This document shows, in pieces, positions 1 through 8,937 of a stretch of DNA of 64,000 bases; the first letter of the stretch is position 1, and every line of letters begins with the position of its first letter. Origin of the DNA: Clostridia bacterium (GTDB lineage Bacteria; Bacillota; Clostridia; Oscillospirales; Acutalibacteraceae); assembly GCA_017517865.1 (NCBI GenBank), contig JAFWYB010000065.1, positions 1-64,000 of the forward strand. Reading direction: 5' to 3'. Under the pieces are notes generated by a model, which did no database searches, was not told the DNA's origin, and saw nothing but the letters and a program-made list of their open reading frames with translations. The position numbers and the translations under genes were made by a program.

Positions 1-5
1 AAGCA

Positions 6-113
6 CTTTAAAATGCGAAACAGCTTTGCAAGAAAAGGCAAAAATCACCGATAATGCTGACGCATATCGGTGATTTTTAACGAATTATTGTGAAGTTGTT
101 TCGCTTTTTAAAG
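6..113. repeat. Nested inverted repeat (two stacked stem-loops)
   Basis: An outer inverted repeat (6-26 with 93-113, about 21 bp with one mismatch and one G-T pair) encloses an inner 14-bp stem (40-53 with 65-78) that carries ATCACCG and CGGTGAT arms and is followed by a T-run. It lies downstream of the minus-strand ABC exporter operon. The inner stem looks like an intrinsic terminator. The outer arms are longer than a terminator needs and could be the ends of a small non-autonomous element or part of one large RNA hairpin. Confidence 0.6.
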
Positions 114-156
114 AAATACTTCCTTATGGGGTGTCGGCGTTACAGCCCCTTTTACT

Positions 157-2217
157 TTATTCCATTTCAATATTGCCGGTGTAAAGCTGATAATATTTTC
201 CGCCCTTTTCTATAAGCTCGTCGTGGTTGCCCTCTTCGATGATTTCACCGTTTTCAAGTACCACTATATCCTGAGAGTTACGTACCGTTGAAAGACGGTG
301 GGCGATGACGAAAACGGTGCGGTTTTCCATAAGCTTATCCATACCTATTTCGATAAGGCGCTCGGTTCTCGTATCAACCGATGAGGTTGCCTCGTCAAGA
401 ATGAGCAGGGGAGTTTTTGCAAGGGTAGCTCTTGCGATGTTTATAAGCTGAGCCTGACCCTGGGAAATGTTGACCGCATCTGCTCTGAGCTTGGTTTCAT
501 AGCCATCGGGAAGCTTTTCAATAAAGGAGTGGGCGTTGGCAAGCTTTGCGGCCTCTATAACCTCCTCGTCGGTAGCGTCAAGTTTACCGTAGCGTATATT
601 TTCCATAATCGTGCCCTGGAAAAGCTTTGTATCCTGAAGCACCATAGCCATTGAGTGGCGAAGGTCATCCTTTTTGATATCCTTGATGGAAATGCCGTCG
701 TAGGTGATTTCACCGCGATCAATTTCATAGAAGCGGTTGATAAGATTGGTGATGGTGGTCTTGCCTGCACCTGTGGAGCCGACAAAGGCAATCTTCTGCC
801 CGCTGGAGGCAGTAACATTGATGTCCTTGAGTACATCGGTGCCTTCAACGTAAGCAAAGGTGACGTTCTTCACCTCTATGTTGCCCTTTACGGGTATGTA
901 TTCAGCATTGCCGTTTTCTTCATCGGGAACCTTCCAGCAGAGAGTACCATCTTCTGAATCGGTTTCGGTTTTTTCACCGGTAATTTCCTCGATAATGCGA
1001 ACAAGAGTAACTCTGCCCTCGTCGGTTTCGGGATCTGTATCGAGTACCTCAAAAACTCTTTCGGCACCTGCAAGTGCTGAAATGAGGGAGCTGTAGCAGC
1101 TTGCAAGAGATGCGATGGGTGAAGCGTAGCTCTTTGCATAGCTGAGGTAGGTGACGAGCTCAGGCACGCCCATAAGTCCGCGGGTGATAAGGTTAGCACC
1201 GTAGAAAACAACGATAGCATAATTCACACGGGTGATAATTGACATAAGGGGGCTCATAAGTCCGCCGATGATGTTTGCTTTAACGCCCGTCCTGCGGTAA
1301 TTTTCGTTAAGCTCGCTGAATTCGGCCTTGGTTTTGCTTTCCTGCGAGAAGAGCTGAACAACCTTTATACCTCTTACGTATTCTTCTATATAGCCGTTAC
1401 ATTTACCTATAGCCTTTTGCTGCTTCTTAAAAAGCGGGGAGCATTTGCTTGTAATGAACATTACAACGCCGAACATTGCAATAATTGCAAAGGTTATTGT
1501 AAGGGTAAGCCTTCCGGAAAGAGAAATCATAATAGCTATATTCAGAACAGCCTGAATGGAGGATGAAATAAGAGTGGGGAAGTTGCTGCTTACAAGGTCC
1601 TTGATTCTTCCTACGTCATTTGTGAAGTGGCTCATAATTTCGCCGGTTTTTCTCTTGTCGAAATATTCAAGGGGAAGTCCCTGAAGATGGTTGAAAAGGT
1701 CACGGCGCATATTTGCAAGAGTACGCGTTGAAACGTAGAGCATTATTCTTGAATATGCAAAGTTGAGAGCGGCGGAAATAAGGTATACCGCAGCCATAAT
1801 TATAAGCCATTTTGCAATTTCAGCAAGAGCTTCAGACTTTTCAGACTGACCTCTTATGACCGATTCTATAGCCTCGTAAACGGGCATCATAAACAGTGAT
1901 GCAACACCGCTTATAGCAGCAGTAAGAACAACAAGAATTGCGGTTACCAAAAGAAGAACCTTATATTTCGTAATATATTTAATCAGCCTTTTCGTTGCTG
2001 CCTTAATATCCTTGGGCTTGGCCTTTTTCTTTTTTTCTTCCTTTTCTTCGCGCGCTTTTCTTTCTTCCTCGGTTTCGTTTTCAGGAATCTTCTTGCCTCT
2101 TGATTTCTTTTTGGGAGAGGTCTTTTTCTTTTCGCTTAAAAGCTCGCTTACTGCGCTTTCTGCTTCTTCGGTCGAGATGTTTTTCTTGGTTTCATCTGCT
2201 TTGGGAGCTTTACTCAC
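157..2217 (-). CDS. ABC exporter half-transporter, catalytically competent subunit
   Basis: Fused membrane and ATPase subunit of a type IV ABC exporter (multidrug/lipid family), 686 aa. Residues 1-75 form a Lys/Glu-rich cytoplasmic extension, followed by a six-helix membrane domain from about 85 and a nucleotide-binding domain. Walker A GSTGAGKT is at 480-487, the catalytic Glu is E609 in LDEATSS, and the switch His is H640 in IAHRLST. The signature reads ISQGQ instead of LSGGQ. About 45 extra residues lie between membrane and ATPase domains. It overlaps the upstream partner gene by 4 nt, so the two are translated together. With the degenerate partner it fits a heterodimeric exporter such as BmrCD or TM287/288; the substrate cannot be read from sequence. 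Confidence 0.9.
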   Translation of the reverse strand: MSKAPKADETKKNISTEEAESAVSELLSEKKKTSPKKKSRGKKIPENETEEERKAREEKEEKKKKAKPKDIKAATKRLIKYITKYKVLLLVTAILVVLTAAISGVASLFMMPVYEAIESVIRGQSEKSEALAEIAKWLIIMAAVYLISAALNFAYSRIMLYVSTRTLANMRRDLFNHLQGLPLEYFDKRKTGEIMSHFTNDVGRIKDLVSSNFPTLISSSIQAVLNIAIMISLSGRLTLTITFAIIAMFGVVMFITSKCSPLFKKQQKAIGKCNGYIEEYVRGIKVVQLFSQESKTKAEFSELNENYRRTGVKANIIGGLMSPLMSIITRVNYAIVVFYGANLITRGLMGVPELVTYLSYAKSYASPIASLASCYSSLISALAGAERVFEVLDTDPETDEGRVTLVRIIEEITGEKTETDSEDGTLCWKVPDEENGNAEYIPVKGNIEVKNVTFAYVEGTDVLKDINVTASSGQKIAFVGSTGAGKTTITNLINRFYEIDRGEITYDGISIKDIKKDDLRHSMAMVLQDTKLFQGTIMENIRYGKLDATDEEVIEAAKLANAHSFIEKLPDGYETKLRADAVNISQGQAQLINIARATLAKTPLLILDEATSSVDTRTERLIEIGMDKLMENRTVFVIAHRLSTVRNSQDIVVLENGEIIEEGNHDELIEKGGKYYQLYTGNIEME

Positions 2218-4022
2218 TGTGCCAACACTCCTTCCTGCTGTGAAACAAAGATTTCACTGTAAATTTTACTTGAGCGCTTAAGCTCGTCATGGGTACCTAT
2301 GCTGTCAATTCTGCCATCGTCAATAACAACGATACGGTCGGCATCCATAATTGATGTTATACGCTGAGCGATGATGATTTTAGTTATGCCGCTGAATTCA
2401 TCGCCTCTGAGAGCGGACTTGATTTTTGCATCGGTTGCCGTATCAACGGCACTTGTTGAGTCGTCGAAAATAAGAATCTGCGGCTTTTTGAGCAGAGCTC
2501 TTGCAATACAAAGGCGCTGTCTTTGTCCGCCGGAAACGGTGTTACCGCCCTGACCCAGCTCAGTGTCGTAACCCTTTTCAAAGCCCTCGATGAATTCGTG
2601 GGCCTGGGCAGCCTTTGCCGCGGCTTCAATTTCCTCATCGGTTGCATCGGGCTTACCCCAACGGATATTTTCTTTTACGGAGCCGCTGAAAAGAGTGTTC
2701 TGCTGAGGCACGAAGGAAATTGCACCTCTGAGGTTTTCGAAGGTGTAATCGCGCACGTCTCTGCCGCCTACGAGCACCTGACCCTCGTCTGTGTCATAAA
2801 GTCGGGGGATAAGCTGAACAAGTGTGCTTTTTGCAGAGCCTGTTGAGCCGATGATGCCTACGGTTTCACCGGGTATAATCTGAAGATTTATGTTGTTGAG
2901 GATGTTCTTATCCGACTCCTTGTTGTAGCGGAAGCAAACGTCTCTGAATTCGATTGAACCGCTTTCAACCGTAAGTGAGGGGTCTGCATCCTTGTCTGTT
3001 ACGGTAGGCTCCTCAAAGAAAACCTCGCCTATTCTTGCTATTGAGGCTCTTGCCATAATAACGCTGAGGAATATAAGAAGCACTGTCATAAGTGAGGTGA
3101 GCACCTGAGTGATATAGGTTATGAAGGCGGTGAGGTCACCTACCTCAAGACCCTCCTCACCTGTGATAATAATATCACTGCCTATCCAAAGGGCAGCAAC
3201 CATACAACCGTAGATAACAAGTGAGATTATCGGTGTTATGTAGAGTGTGATTTTCTGCGATTTTTCGCTGAGCTTCATAACGGCGGTGTTAGCCTTATCA
3301 AACTTCTGCTTTTCGTGCTCCTCGCGCACGAAGGCCTTTACAACTCTGATACCGTTTATGTTGCCTCTGAGTACGCCGTTGAATTCGTCGGTTTTCTTGA
3401 GCGATTCCTTGACAATGGGTACTGCAAGAAACGCCATAACCGCAAGAGTAATGATGATTACGGGCAGGGCGACCCAGAAAACGGAGGTAAGCTTTTTACT
3501 TATATCAAGGGCAAAAACAAGTGCCGAAATAAGCATAAAGGGACCTCTTACGAAGGTAACAATCATATTGCTGTAAACACCCTGAACAGAAGAAACGTCG
3601 CTTGTCATTCTTGTAATGAGCGAAGAAATCTTGAGCTTGTCTATGTTTTCAAAAGAAAGGGACTGAGTCTTGTTGAAAAGCTCGCGCCTTAAGTTTGCGC
3701 CGAAGCCCATTGACGAAATGGCAGAGCACCTGGAAGCGATGTAGCCGATAAGAAGGGTAACTGCACAAAGAGAAAGCACGGTAAGAAGCTGCTTTGTAAG
3801 CTCAGAGGTGAAGTTGCCCGTATATTCCGGGTCGTTCATTTTATAGATCAGATTGATAACCTCGCCCATTTCCTTGGGTATCTGAAGCTCGATGATAACA
3901 TCAAGAAGAACCATAACAGGGCAGAGTAGGGTGAGAAATCTGTAACCCTTTGTGTAGCCGAAAAAGCGTTTCCACGCAGCTCTGGTATGTCTTTTATCAA
4001 TTTTCTTTTCCTTTTTCTTCAA
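2214..4022 (-). CDS. ABC exporter half-transporter, degenerate-site subunit
   Basis: Partner half-transporter, 602 aa, first gene of the pair. The start is a TTG placed 9 nt after a perfect GGAGG; a nearby ATG is out of frame. The ATPase domain has Walker A GSTGSAKS at 392-399 (Ala in place of the usual Gly), Asp521 in place of the catalytic Glu (FDDSTS), and Gln553 in place of the switch His (IAQRITS), while its signature VSGGQ is intact. Glu-to-Asp and His-to-Gln are the known marks of the non-hydrolysing site in heterodimeric exporters. The 4-nt overlap with the downstream subunit supports a 1:1 complex in the membrane. Confidence 0.92.
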   Translation of the reverse strand: MKKKEKKIDKRHTRAAWKRFFGYTKGYRFLTLLCPVMVLLDVIIELQIPKEMGEVINLIYKMNDPEYTGNFTSELTKQLLTVLSLCAVTLLIGYIASRCSAISSMGFGANLRRELFNKTQSLSFENIDKLKISSLITRMTSDVSSVQGVYSNMIVTFVRGPFMLISALVFALDISKKLTSVFWVALPVIIITLAVMAFLAVPIVKESLKKTDEFNGVLRGNINGIRVVKAFVREEHEKQKFDKANTAVMKLSEKSQKITLYITPIISLVIYGCMVAALWIGSDIIITGEEGLEVGDLTAFITYITQVLTSLMTVLLIFLSVIMARASIARIGEVFFEEPTVTDKDADPSLTVESGSIEFRDVCFRYNKESDKNILNNINLQIIPGETVGIIGSTGSAKSTLVQLIPRLYDTDEGQVLVGGRDVRDYTFENLRGAISFVPQQNTLFSGSVKENIRWGKPDATDEEIEAAAKAAQAHEFIEGFEKGYDTELGQGGNTVSGGQRQRLCIARALLKKPQILIFDDSTSAVDTATDAKIKSALRGDEFSGITKIIIAQRITSIMDADRIVVIDDGRIDSIGTHDELKRSSKIYSEIFVSQQEGVLAQ

Positions 4023-4099
4023 AAGGCATTACCTCCTTTGTTTGTTTTACGAAAATATTTCGGAGCAGATTACTGCCCCGAAACGGTAGTTCTGAAAAA

Positions 4100-5461
4100 T
4101 CAGATAAGAGCTTTTGCAAGTGAGAAATAGATAACCAGTGAAATTGTATCCACAAGCGTTGTGATAAGAGGACCCGCCATAAGAGCAGGGTCTAATTTAA
4201 GAAGCTTTGCCACGATAGGCAGAGTACAGCCGATGGTCTTTGAAACAACGACAACCGCTGCAACTGAAAGTGAAACAACAAGGATAACGCTTGAAGAGGT
4301 TTCGCTGCCCATAAGGTTGAGTATAAGCATACGGCCGTAGTTGGCAACTGCGAGAACTATACCTACCATAAGCGAAACGCGGATTTCCTTCCACAGAACA
4401 CGGAAATAGTCCTTTATACGTACCTCGCCGAGGGCAAGACCGCGGATGATAAGTGTTGAAACCTGATTTCCCGAGTTACCGCCGGTGCCCATAAGCATAG
4501 GAATGCAGGCTGTAAGGCCGGCTATGGTAGCAAGCTGGTTTTCAAAGCCCTCAATTATCTGACCGGTAAAGGTTGAGGCTATCATAAGAACGAGAAGCCA
4601 GCCGATACGGTTTTTGGCAAGTGTGAAAACACCGGTTTTGAGGTATTCGTCCTCTGAGGGAGTAAGAAGAGCCATCTTTTCCATATCCTCGGTGGCCTCT
4701 TCGTCAATGATATCGACGATGTCGTCGATGGTGATGATGCCTACAAGGCGGCCCTCGTTATCAACAACGGGCACGGAAAGAAGGTCGTACTTCTTTGCTA
4801 TGGCGGCAACCTCTTCCTGGTCGTCCATGGTTTTAACAAAAATGAGCTGCTCGTCGTCGCTCATAATGTCTGTAAGGGGAGTGTCCTCCTCGTTGAGAAG
4901 AAGACGTCTGAGAGGGATTGTACCTACAAGGTGACGCTTTTCATCTATAACGTAGCAGGTATAAATCGTTTCCTTGTCAACACCGGAGCGGCGTATGCTT
5001 TTTATTGCTTCCGCAACGGTTGAGCGGTCGTGAAGCTCAACCATTTCAATGGTCATAACGCTGCCCGCACAGCCCTCGGGGTATTTGAGGAAGCGGTTGA
5101 TGATGTCGCGTGTTTCCTTGTCCGTGTTGGCAAGCACGCGGCGTACTATATTTGCAGGTACCTCCTCGAGAAAGTCAACTGCGTCGTCCACGTAAAGGTC
5201 ATCCATAAGACGTTCAATTTCACTGTCTGTTATGGATTGTACGATAACAGTCTGACTGTCGGGCTCAAGATAGGCAAAAACGTCAGCGGAAATATCCTTG
5301 GGAAGAATACGGAAAATTTTGACGGCCAATTTATCGTCGTCCATATCCATAATAAATTCCGCAATATCGGGATAAGCCATATCGCTGAGTTCCTGACGAA
5401 GCTCAAGAAGCTTGTTTTTGGCCAGCAGTCTGTAAAGACCGCCGAATTCATTTTCATTCAT
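4100..5461 (-). CDS. mgtE: Magnesium transporter MgtE
   Basis: Mg2+ channel/transporter of the MgtE family, about 453 aa, close to the usual length. In order it has an N-terminal helical MgtE_N domain (about 1-125), a CBS pair (about 130-250, with LVGIITIDDIVDIIDEE) and a C-terminal five-helix pore domain with the family motif GTGGNSGNQ. The cytosolic domains sense Mg2+ and gate the pore in characterised members. I chose ATG at 5461; a GTG three codons upstream (5470) is possible. The ribosome site is weak (GGTG), and a strong hairpin lies directly upstream, which suggests control in the leader. Confidence 0.95.
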   Translation of the reverse strand: MNENEFGGLYRLLAKNKLLELRQELSDMAYPDIAEFIMDMDDDKLAVKIFRILPKDISADVFAYLEPDSQTVIVQSITDSEIERLMDDLYVDDAVDFLEEVPANIVRRVLANTDKETRDIINRFLKYPEGCAGSVMTIEMVELHDRSTVAEAIKSIRRSGVDKETIYTCYVIDEKRHLVGTIPLRRLLLNEEDTPLTDIMSDDEQLIFVKTMDDQEEVAAIAKKYDLLSVPVVDNEGRLVGIITIDDIVDIIDEEATEDMEKMALLTPSEDEYLKTGVFTLAKNRIGWLLVLMIASTFTGQIIEGFENQLATIAGLTACIPMLMGTGGNSGNQVSTLIIRGLALGEVRIKDYFRVLWKEIRVSLMVGIVLAVANYGRMLILNLMGSETSSSVILVVSLSVAAVVVVSKTIGCTLPIVAKLLKLDPALMAGPLITTLVDTISLVIYFSLAKALI

Positions 5462-5610
5462 TTGATTCACCGACTTTCTCAGTGCAGAGCCGTCAGTGAT
5501 TTGGCAGGGTCTGCACTGCTTATAAGAATGTTTCGCCCGTTAGGCTTACTATCGCTTTCCACTGTGCGACCTACCTCCTTAAAATGATTTACGGCATAAT
5601 TATCCGTATC
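5462..5610 (-). promoter_or_regulatory. Structured 5' leader of mgtE (unclassified)
   Basis: The mgtE transcript would carry a leader of about 145 nt. It holds a 9-bp perfect stem (5480-5488 with 5510-5518, arms TCTGCACTG/CAGTGCAGA) ending about 18 nt before the start codon, preceded by a purine-rich AAGGAGGTAGG at the 5' side. I compared it from memory with the M-box Mg2+ and yybP-ykoY Mn2+ riboswitches and could not match their conserved cores. It may be an unrecognised cis-regulatory RNA or a simple translational hairpin. Confidence 0.45.
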
Positions 5611-5614
5611 TTAT

Positions 5615-5644
5615 ATTTTACATTATTTGCAATAAAAAAGTCAA
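5615..5644 (-). promoter_or_regulatory. Promoter of mgtE
   Basis: On the minus strand TTGACT (5639-5644) and TAAAAT (5615-5620) are separated by 18 bp, a good vegetative sigma-A type promoter about 150 bp before mgtE. Confidence 0.6.
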
Positions 5645-5771
5645 CAGTATTGTAAAATTTTAGTTTTACGGGCTTTGTGAAATAAAAACAGTTCTGTACC
5701 GATAGGGCTTGGTTTAATCGGCAAGGACGGGAAAAGGCTGAATGCATTTTGCATTTTTGTTGCATTTTATC

Positions 5772-5799
5772 TTGACTTAATATAAATCTGTATTATAAT
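5772..5799 (+). promoter_or_regulatory. Promoter of the GH3 gene
   Basis: TTGACT (5772-5777) and TATAAT (5794-5799) with a 16-bp spacer, followed by AAAGGAG just before the ATG at 5837. Confidence 0.7.
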
Positions 5800-5836
5800 T
5801 GATAATGGAAAATAATATATCAAAAGGAGAAATAAA

Positions 5837-8266
5837 ATGAGCGAAAAAGATTATAAGAAAATTCTTGACGAATTAACCCTTGACGAGAAGCTTTCACTTC
5901 TATCAGGTAAAACCTTCTGGCTTACAAAGGATATTGAAAGAGCAGGCATCCCTTCGGTGTGGATGAGCGACGGCCCTCACGGTCTGAGAAAGGAAAAGGT
6001 CTCAGCAGGCACAAACATCATGCAGGAATCCGAAACCTCAACCTGCTTCCCCACAGCCGTTACAACGGCCTCCTCATGGGATGTTGAGCTTATGGAAAAG
6101 GTGGGCGAAACAATTGCTGACGAAGCAAAGGCGCTTAAGGTAACGACCGTACTCGGCCCCGGTGTAAACATAAAAAGAAGCCCTCTCTGCGGCAGAAACT
6201 TTGAATATATTTCAGAAGATCCTTTCCTTACATCGCGTATGGGAGCAGCTTATGTTCACGGCGTACAGAAGGAGGGCGTCGGTGTCAGCCTCAAGCACTA
6301 CTGTGCAAATAACGAGGAGCACATAAGAATGTGCATAGACACTGTTGCAGACGAAAGAACGATGAGAGAAATTTATCTGCCCGCCTTTGAATACATAGTA
6401 AAAACGGAGCAGCCCACAACCGTTATGTGCAGCTATAACAGAATCGAGGGTACGTATCTTGCAGAAAACAAGCGCTACCTTACGGATATTCTGCGCGGCG
6501 AATGGGGCTTCAAGGGTATTGTTGTAAGTGACTGGGGCGCAGTGAACGACAGAGTTCTCGGTGTCAAGGCAGGTCTTGATCTTGAAATGCCCGGCAACAA
6601 CGGAATGAACAACAAAAATATCAAAAAGGCTCTTGAGGACGGTACTCTTTCAATGGAAGAGGTTGACGCAATTGCTCTTCGTATGATTAAGTTCGCATTT
6701 GAATGTAAAAAGAATGAGGGCGAAGGCTATCCTATCGACTTTGAAGCACACCACGCAGTTGCCCGTGAGGCAGCCGAGTCCTCAGCAGTTCTTATGAAGA
6801 ACGAGGATAATATTCTTCCTCTCAAGAAAAGCAGCAGTATTGCAGTTATCGGTGCTCTTGCAAAGAAGCTTCGCTATCAGGGCGCCGGTTCAAGCCACAT
6901 CAACGCTTACAAGACTGTTTCCTTCCTTGACGCTCTTAAGAGAAAGGGCCCCGTATTCACCTATGCGGACGGCTATTCACTCAAGGGCGACGGCTTCAGC
7001 CCCAAGCTTATCGACGAGGCCTGCAAGGCTGCCGAGGGCAAGGATGCGGTTATCGTATTCATAGGTCTTACCGATGCTTTTGAAAGCGAAGGCTTTGACC
7101 GTAAGCACATCAAGATGCCTTCATCACACGCTTTTCTTGTAGATGCACTTTCAAGAGTCAACCCCAATATCATCGTTGTTCTTTCCTGCGGCTCACCCGT
7201 ACAGATGAAGCCCTGGGACAGCAAGGCCAAGGCTATTCTTAATATGTATCTTGCAGGTCAGGCGGGCGGCGAGGCCTGTCACAACCTTCTTTACGGCAAG
7301 GTTAATCCCTCGGGTAAGCTTGCAGAAACCTTCCCGCTCATCAACGAGGATGCTCTTTCGGCTCAGTATTTCCCCATGGGTCCCCGCACAGTTGAATACC
7401 GTGAGGGTATTTTCGTAGGCTACCGTTACTTTGATAAGGCAGGAAAGGACGTTGCATACCCCTTCGGTCACGGCCTTTCATATACAAGGTTTGAATACAG
7501 CAACCTTAAGCTCAGCAAGAAAACCGTCAAGGAGGGCGAAAAGCTTACAGTGTCCTTAAGTCTTAAGAACATCGGTGAGACTGACGGTGCCGAGGTTGTT
7601 CAGGTTTATGTTGCCGCTCCCGAAAGCAAGCTTTATAAGGCTGAAAAGGAGCTCAAGGGCTTTAAGAAGGTATTCCTTAAGGCAGGCGAAAGCAAGAAGG
7701 TTGAAATTGAGCTTGACGAAAGAGCCTTCAGCTATTATAACGTAAACATCTGCGACTGGCACGCTGAAAGCGGCAAGTACGGCATCAAGGTCGGTGCTTC
7801 CTCAAGAGATATCCGTCTTGAGGGTGAGGTAACCGTAAAGACTGCAAAGGCAGACGTTGAGGTGCCCGATTACAGCCTGACAGCTCCCGCATACTACGAT
7901 ATAGTAAATACAACCTATATTCCCGACGAACAGTTTGAGGCAGTTCTTGCAAGAAAGCTTCCTTGCAACGAGGAATACAAAAAGGGCGAGCTTACAATCA
8001 ACTGTTCGGTAAGTCAGGTTGCAGTTAGCCCCTTCGGTAAGGGCCTTTACGCTCTTCTTACCAACGGTGCAAAGGTTGTTGCTCTTACGGCAGAAAACCC
8101 CGATATGATTACCGAATCAATCAAGGATATGCCTCTTCGCTCCTTCAGCGGCTTTACAGGCGGTCTTCTTTCGCAGATGAGCGTTGACGGTATTCTTGAC
8201 CTTTGTAACGGCGAAAAGGGCGGCATGAAGAAGATTGTTGCCGGCTTTATGAAAAAGAACAAGTAA
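5837..8266 (+). CDS. Glycoside hydrolase family 3 beta-glucosidase-like enzyme
   Basis: Cytoplasmic GH3 glycosidase (809 aa, no signal peptide), probably releasing glucose or xylose from the non-reducing end of oligosaccharides taken up from plant or host glycans. Domains in order: GH3 N-terminal TIM barrel (to about 290, with GRNFEYISEDP and the nucleophile Asp232 in VVSDWGA), GH3 C-terminal alpha/beta sandwich (about 315-560) and a fibronectin-III-like domain (about 590-660), then about 110 extra residues I do not recognise. Start ATG has a good ribosome site (AAAGGAG). It is followed after 13 nt by a lipoprotein gene. Exact substrate is not predictable; beta-glucosidase is the most common activity. 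Confidence 0.92.
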   Translation: MSEKDYKKILDELTLDEKLSLLSGKTFWLTKDIERAGIPSVWMSDGPHGLRKEKVSAGTNIMQESETSTCFPTAVTTASSWDVELMEKVGETIADEAKALKVTTVLGPGVNIKRSPLCGRNFEYISEDPFLTSRMGAAYVHGVQKEGVGVSLKHYCANNEEHIRMCIDTVADERTMREIYLPAFEYIVKTEQPTTVMCSYNRIEGTYLAENKRYLTDILRGEWGFKGIVVSDWGAVNDRVLGVKAGLDLEMPGNNGMNNKNIKKALEDGTLSMEEVDAIALRMIKFAFECKKNEGEGYPIDFEAHHAVAREAAESSAVLMKNEDNILPLKKSSSIAVIGALAKKLRYQGAGSSHINAYKTVSFLDALKRKGPVFTYADGYSLKGDGFSPKLIDEACKAAEGKDAVIVFIGLTDAFESEGFDRKHIKMPSSHAFLVDALSRVNPNIIVVLSCGSPVQMKPWDSKAKAILNMYLAGQAGGEACHNLLYGKVNPSGKLAETFPLINEDALSAQYFPMGPRTVEYREGIFVGYRYFDKAGKDVAYPFGHGLSYTRFEYSNLKLSKKTVKEGEKLTVSLSLKNIGETDGAEVVQVYVAAPESKLYKAEKELKGFKKVFLKAGESKKVEIELDERAFSYYNVNICDWHAESGKYGIKVGASSRDIRLEGEVTVKTAKADVEVPDYSLTAPAYYDIVNTTYIPDEQFEAVLARKLPCNEEYKKGELTINCSVSQVAVSPFGKGLYALLTNGAKVVALTAENPDMITESIKDMPLRSFSGFTGGLLSQMSVDGILDLCNGEKGGMKKIVAGFMKKNK

Positions 8267-8279
8267 GACGGTGTCAGAT

Positions 8280-8888
8280 ATGAAAAAAAGATATTCAGCA
8301 GTGCTTGCCCTCGTAATTTCAATGCTTATGGCTTTTGTCGGCTGCAGTGCGGCAAAAACACAGACGGACGCTTCATCCCGTGAAGAAACCTCAACCGAGC
8401 AGACGACACAGGAGCAGAAGGATAAGGAGAATATGCACGGAGTTTTCGGTGAATTCACCTCGGTGGGTCTTGACGGTAAAGAGGTTGACCAGAGCATATT
8501 TGAGGGTAAGATAACAATGGTTTCTATCTGGGCAACCATAAGCGAGCACAGTGTCAATCAGCTTGCCGACCTTGAAAAAATCAGCGAGGAGTATGCTGAT
8601 AAGGGTCTGCAGGTTGTGGGTGTAGTAAGCAGCGTTTACATAAACCCCGACGGAAGCCTTTCAGAAGACGGTGTAAATAAGGCGCAGGAAGCGGCAGAAG
8701 GTATAAGCTTTGTAAATATTCTGACCAACAATGAGCTTAAAGCAGCGAAGCTTGACGAAGCAAGATATATTCCGGAAACCTTTTTCCTTGACGGTGACGG
8801 AAATATCATCGGCAGCAGTTATGTAGGTTCAAAGTCCTATGAGGACTGGTGTGACATAGTTGACGGTGTGCTTGAAAGCATAAAATAA
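8280..8888 (+). CDS. TlpA/thioredoxin-fold lipoprotein lacking the CXXC cysteines
   Basis: Secreted lipoprotein of about 203 aa. I prefer ATG 8280 (MKKRY followed by a hydrophobic stretch ending in VGC) over the GTG at 8271. The lipobox-like Cys is the only cysteine. A linker rich in Ser/Thr/Glu is followed by a TlpA/AhpC-like thioredoxin fold: after the strand VSIWAT, where redox members have WCxxC, this protein reads ISEHS, with Ser at both cysteine positions. The cis-Pro region (YIPETFFLDGDG) is kept. It therefore probably binds or scaffolds and does not do disulfide chemistry. It sits between the GH3 gene and bioY, with no clear link to either. Confidence 0.8.
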   Translation: MKKRYSAVLALVISMLMAFVGCSAAKTQTDASSREETSTEQTTQEQKDKENMHGVFGEFTSVGLDGKEVDQSIFEGKITMVSIWATISEHSVNQLADLEKISEEYADKGLQVVGVVSSVYINPDGSLSEDGVNKAQEAAEGISFVNILTNNELKAAKLDEARYIPETFFLDGDGNIIGSSYVGSKSYEDWCDIVDGVLESIK

Positions 8889-8895
8889 ATTTGCA

Positions 8896-8920
8896 GGGGA
8901 GGGCCTTGTGCCCTCCCCGT
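8896..8920 (+). terminator. GC-rich hairpin after the lipoprotein gene
   Basis: Perfect 9-bp stem GGGGAGGGC/GCCCTCCCC with a 5-nt loop. The T-tract after it is weak, so it may be a partial terminator or an mRNA-stabilising hairpin between the lipoprotein gene and bioY. Confidence 0.5.
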
Positions 8921-8937
8921 ATTTATGAAAGGATGTG

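Noticed and set aside
5462..5610. M-box or yybP-ykoY riboswitch before mgtE
   Set aside because: The conserved cores I remember for both classes could not be found; kept only as an unclassified leader.
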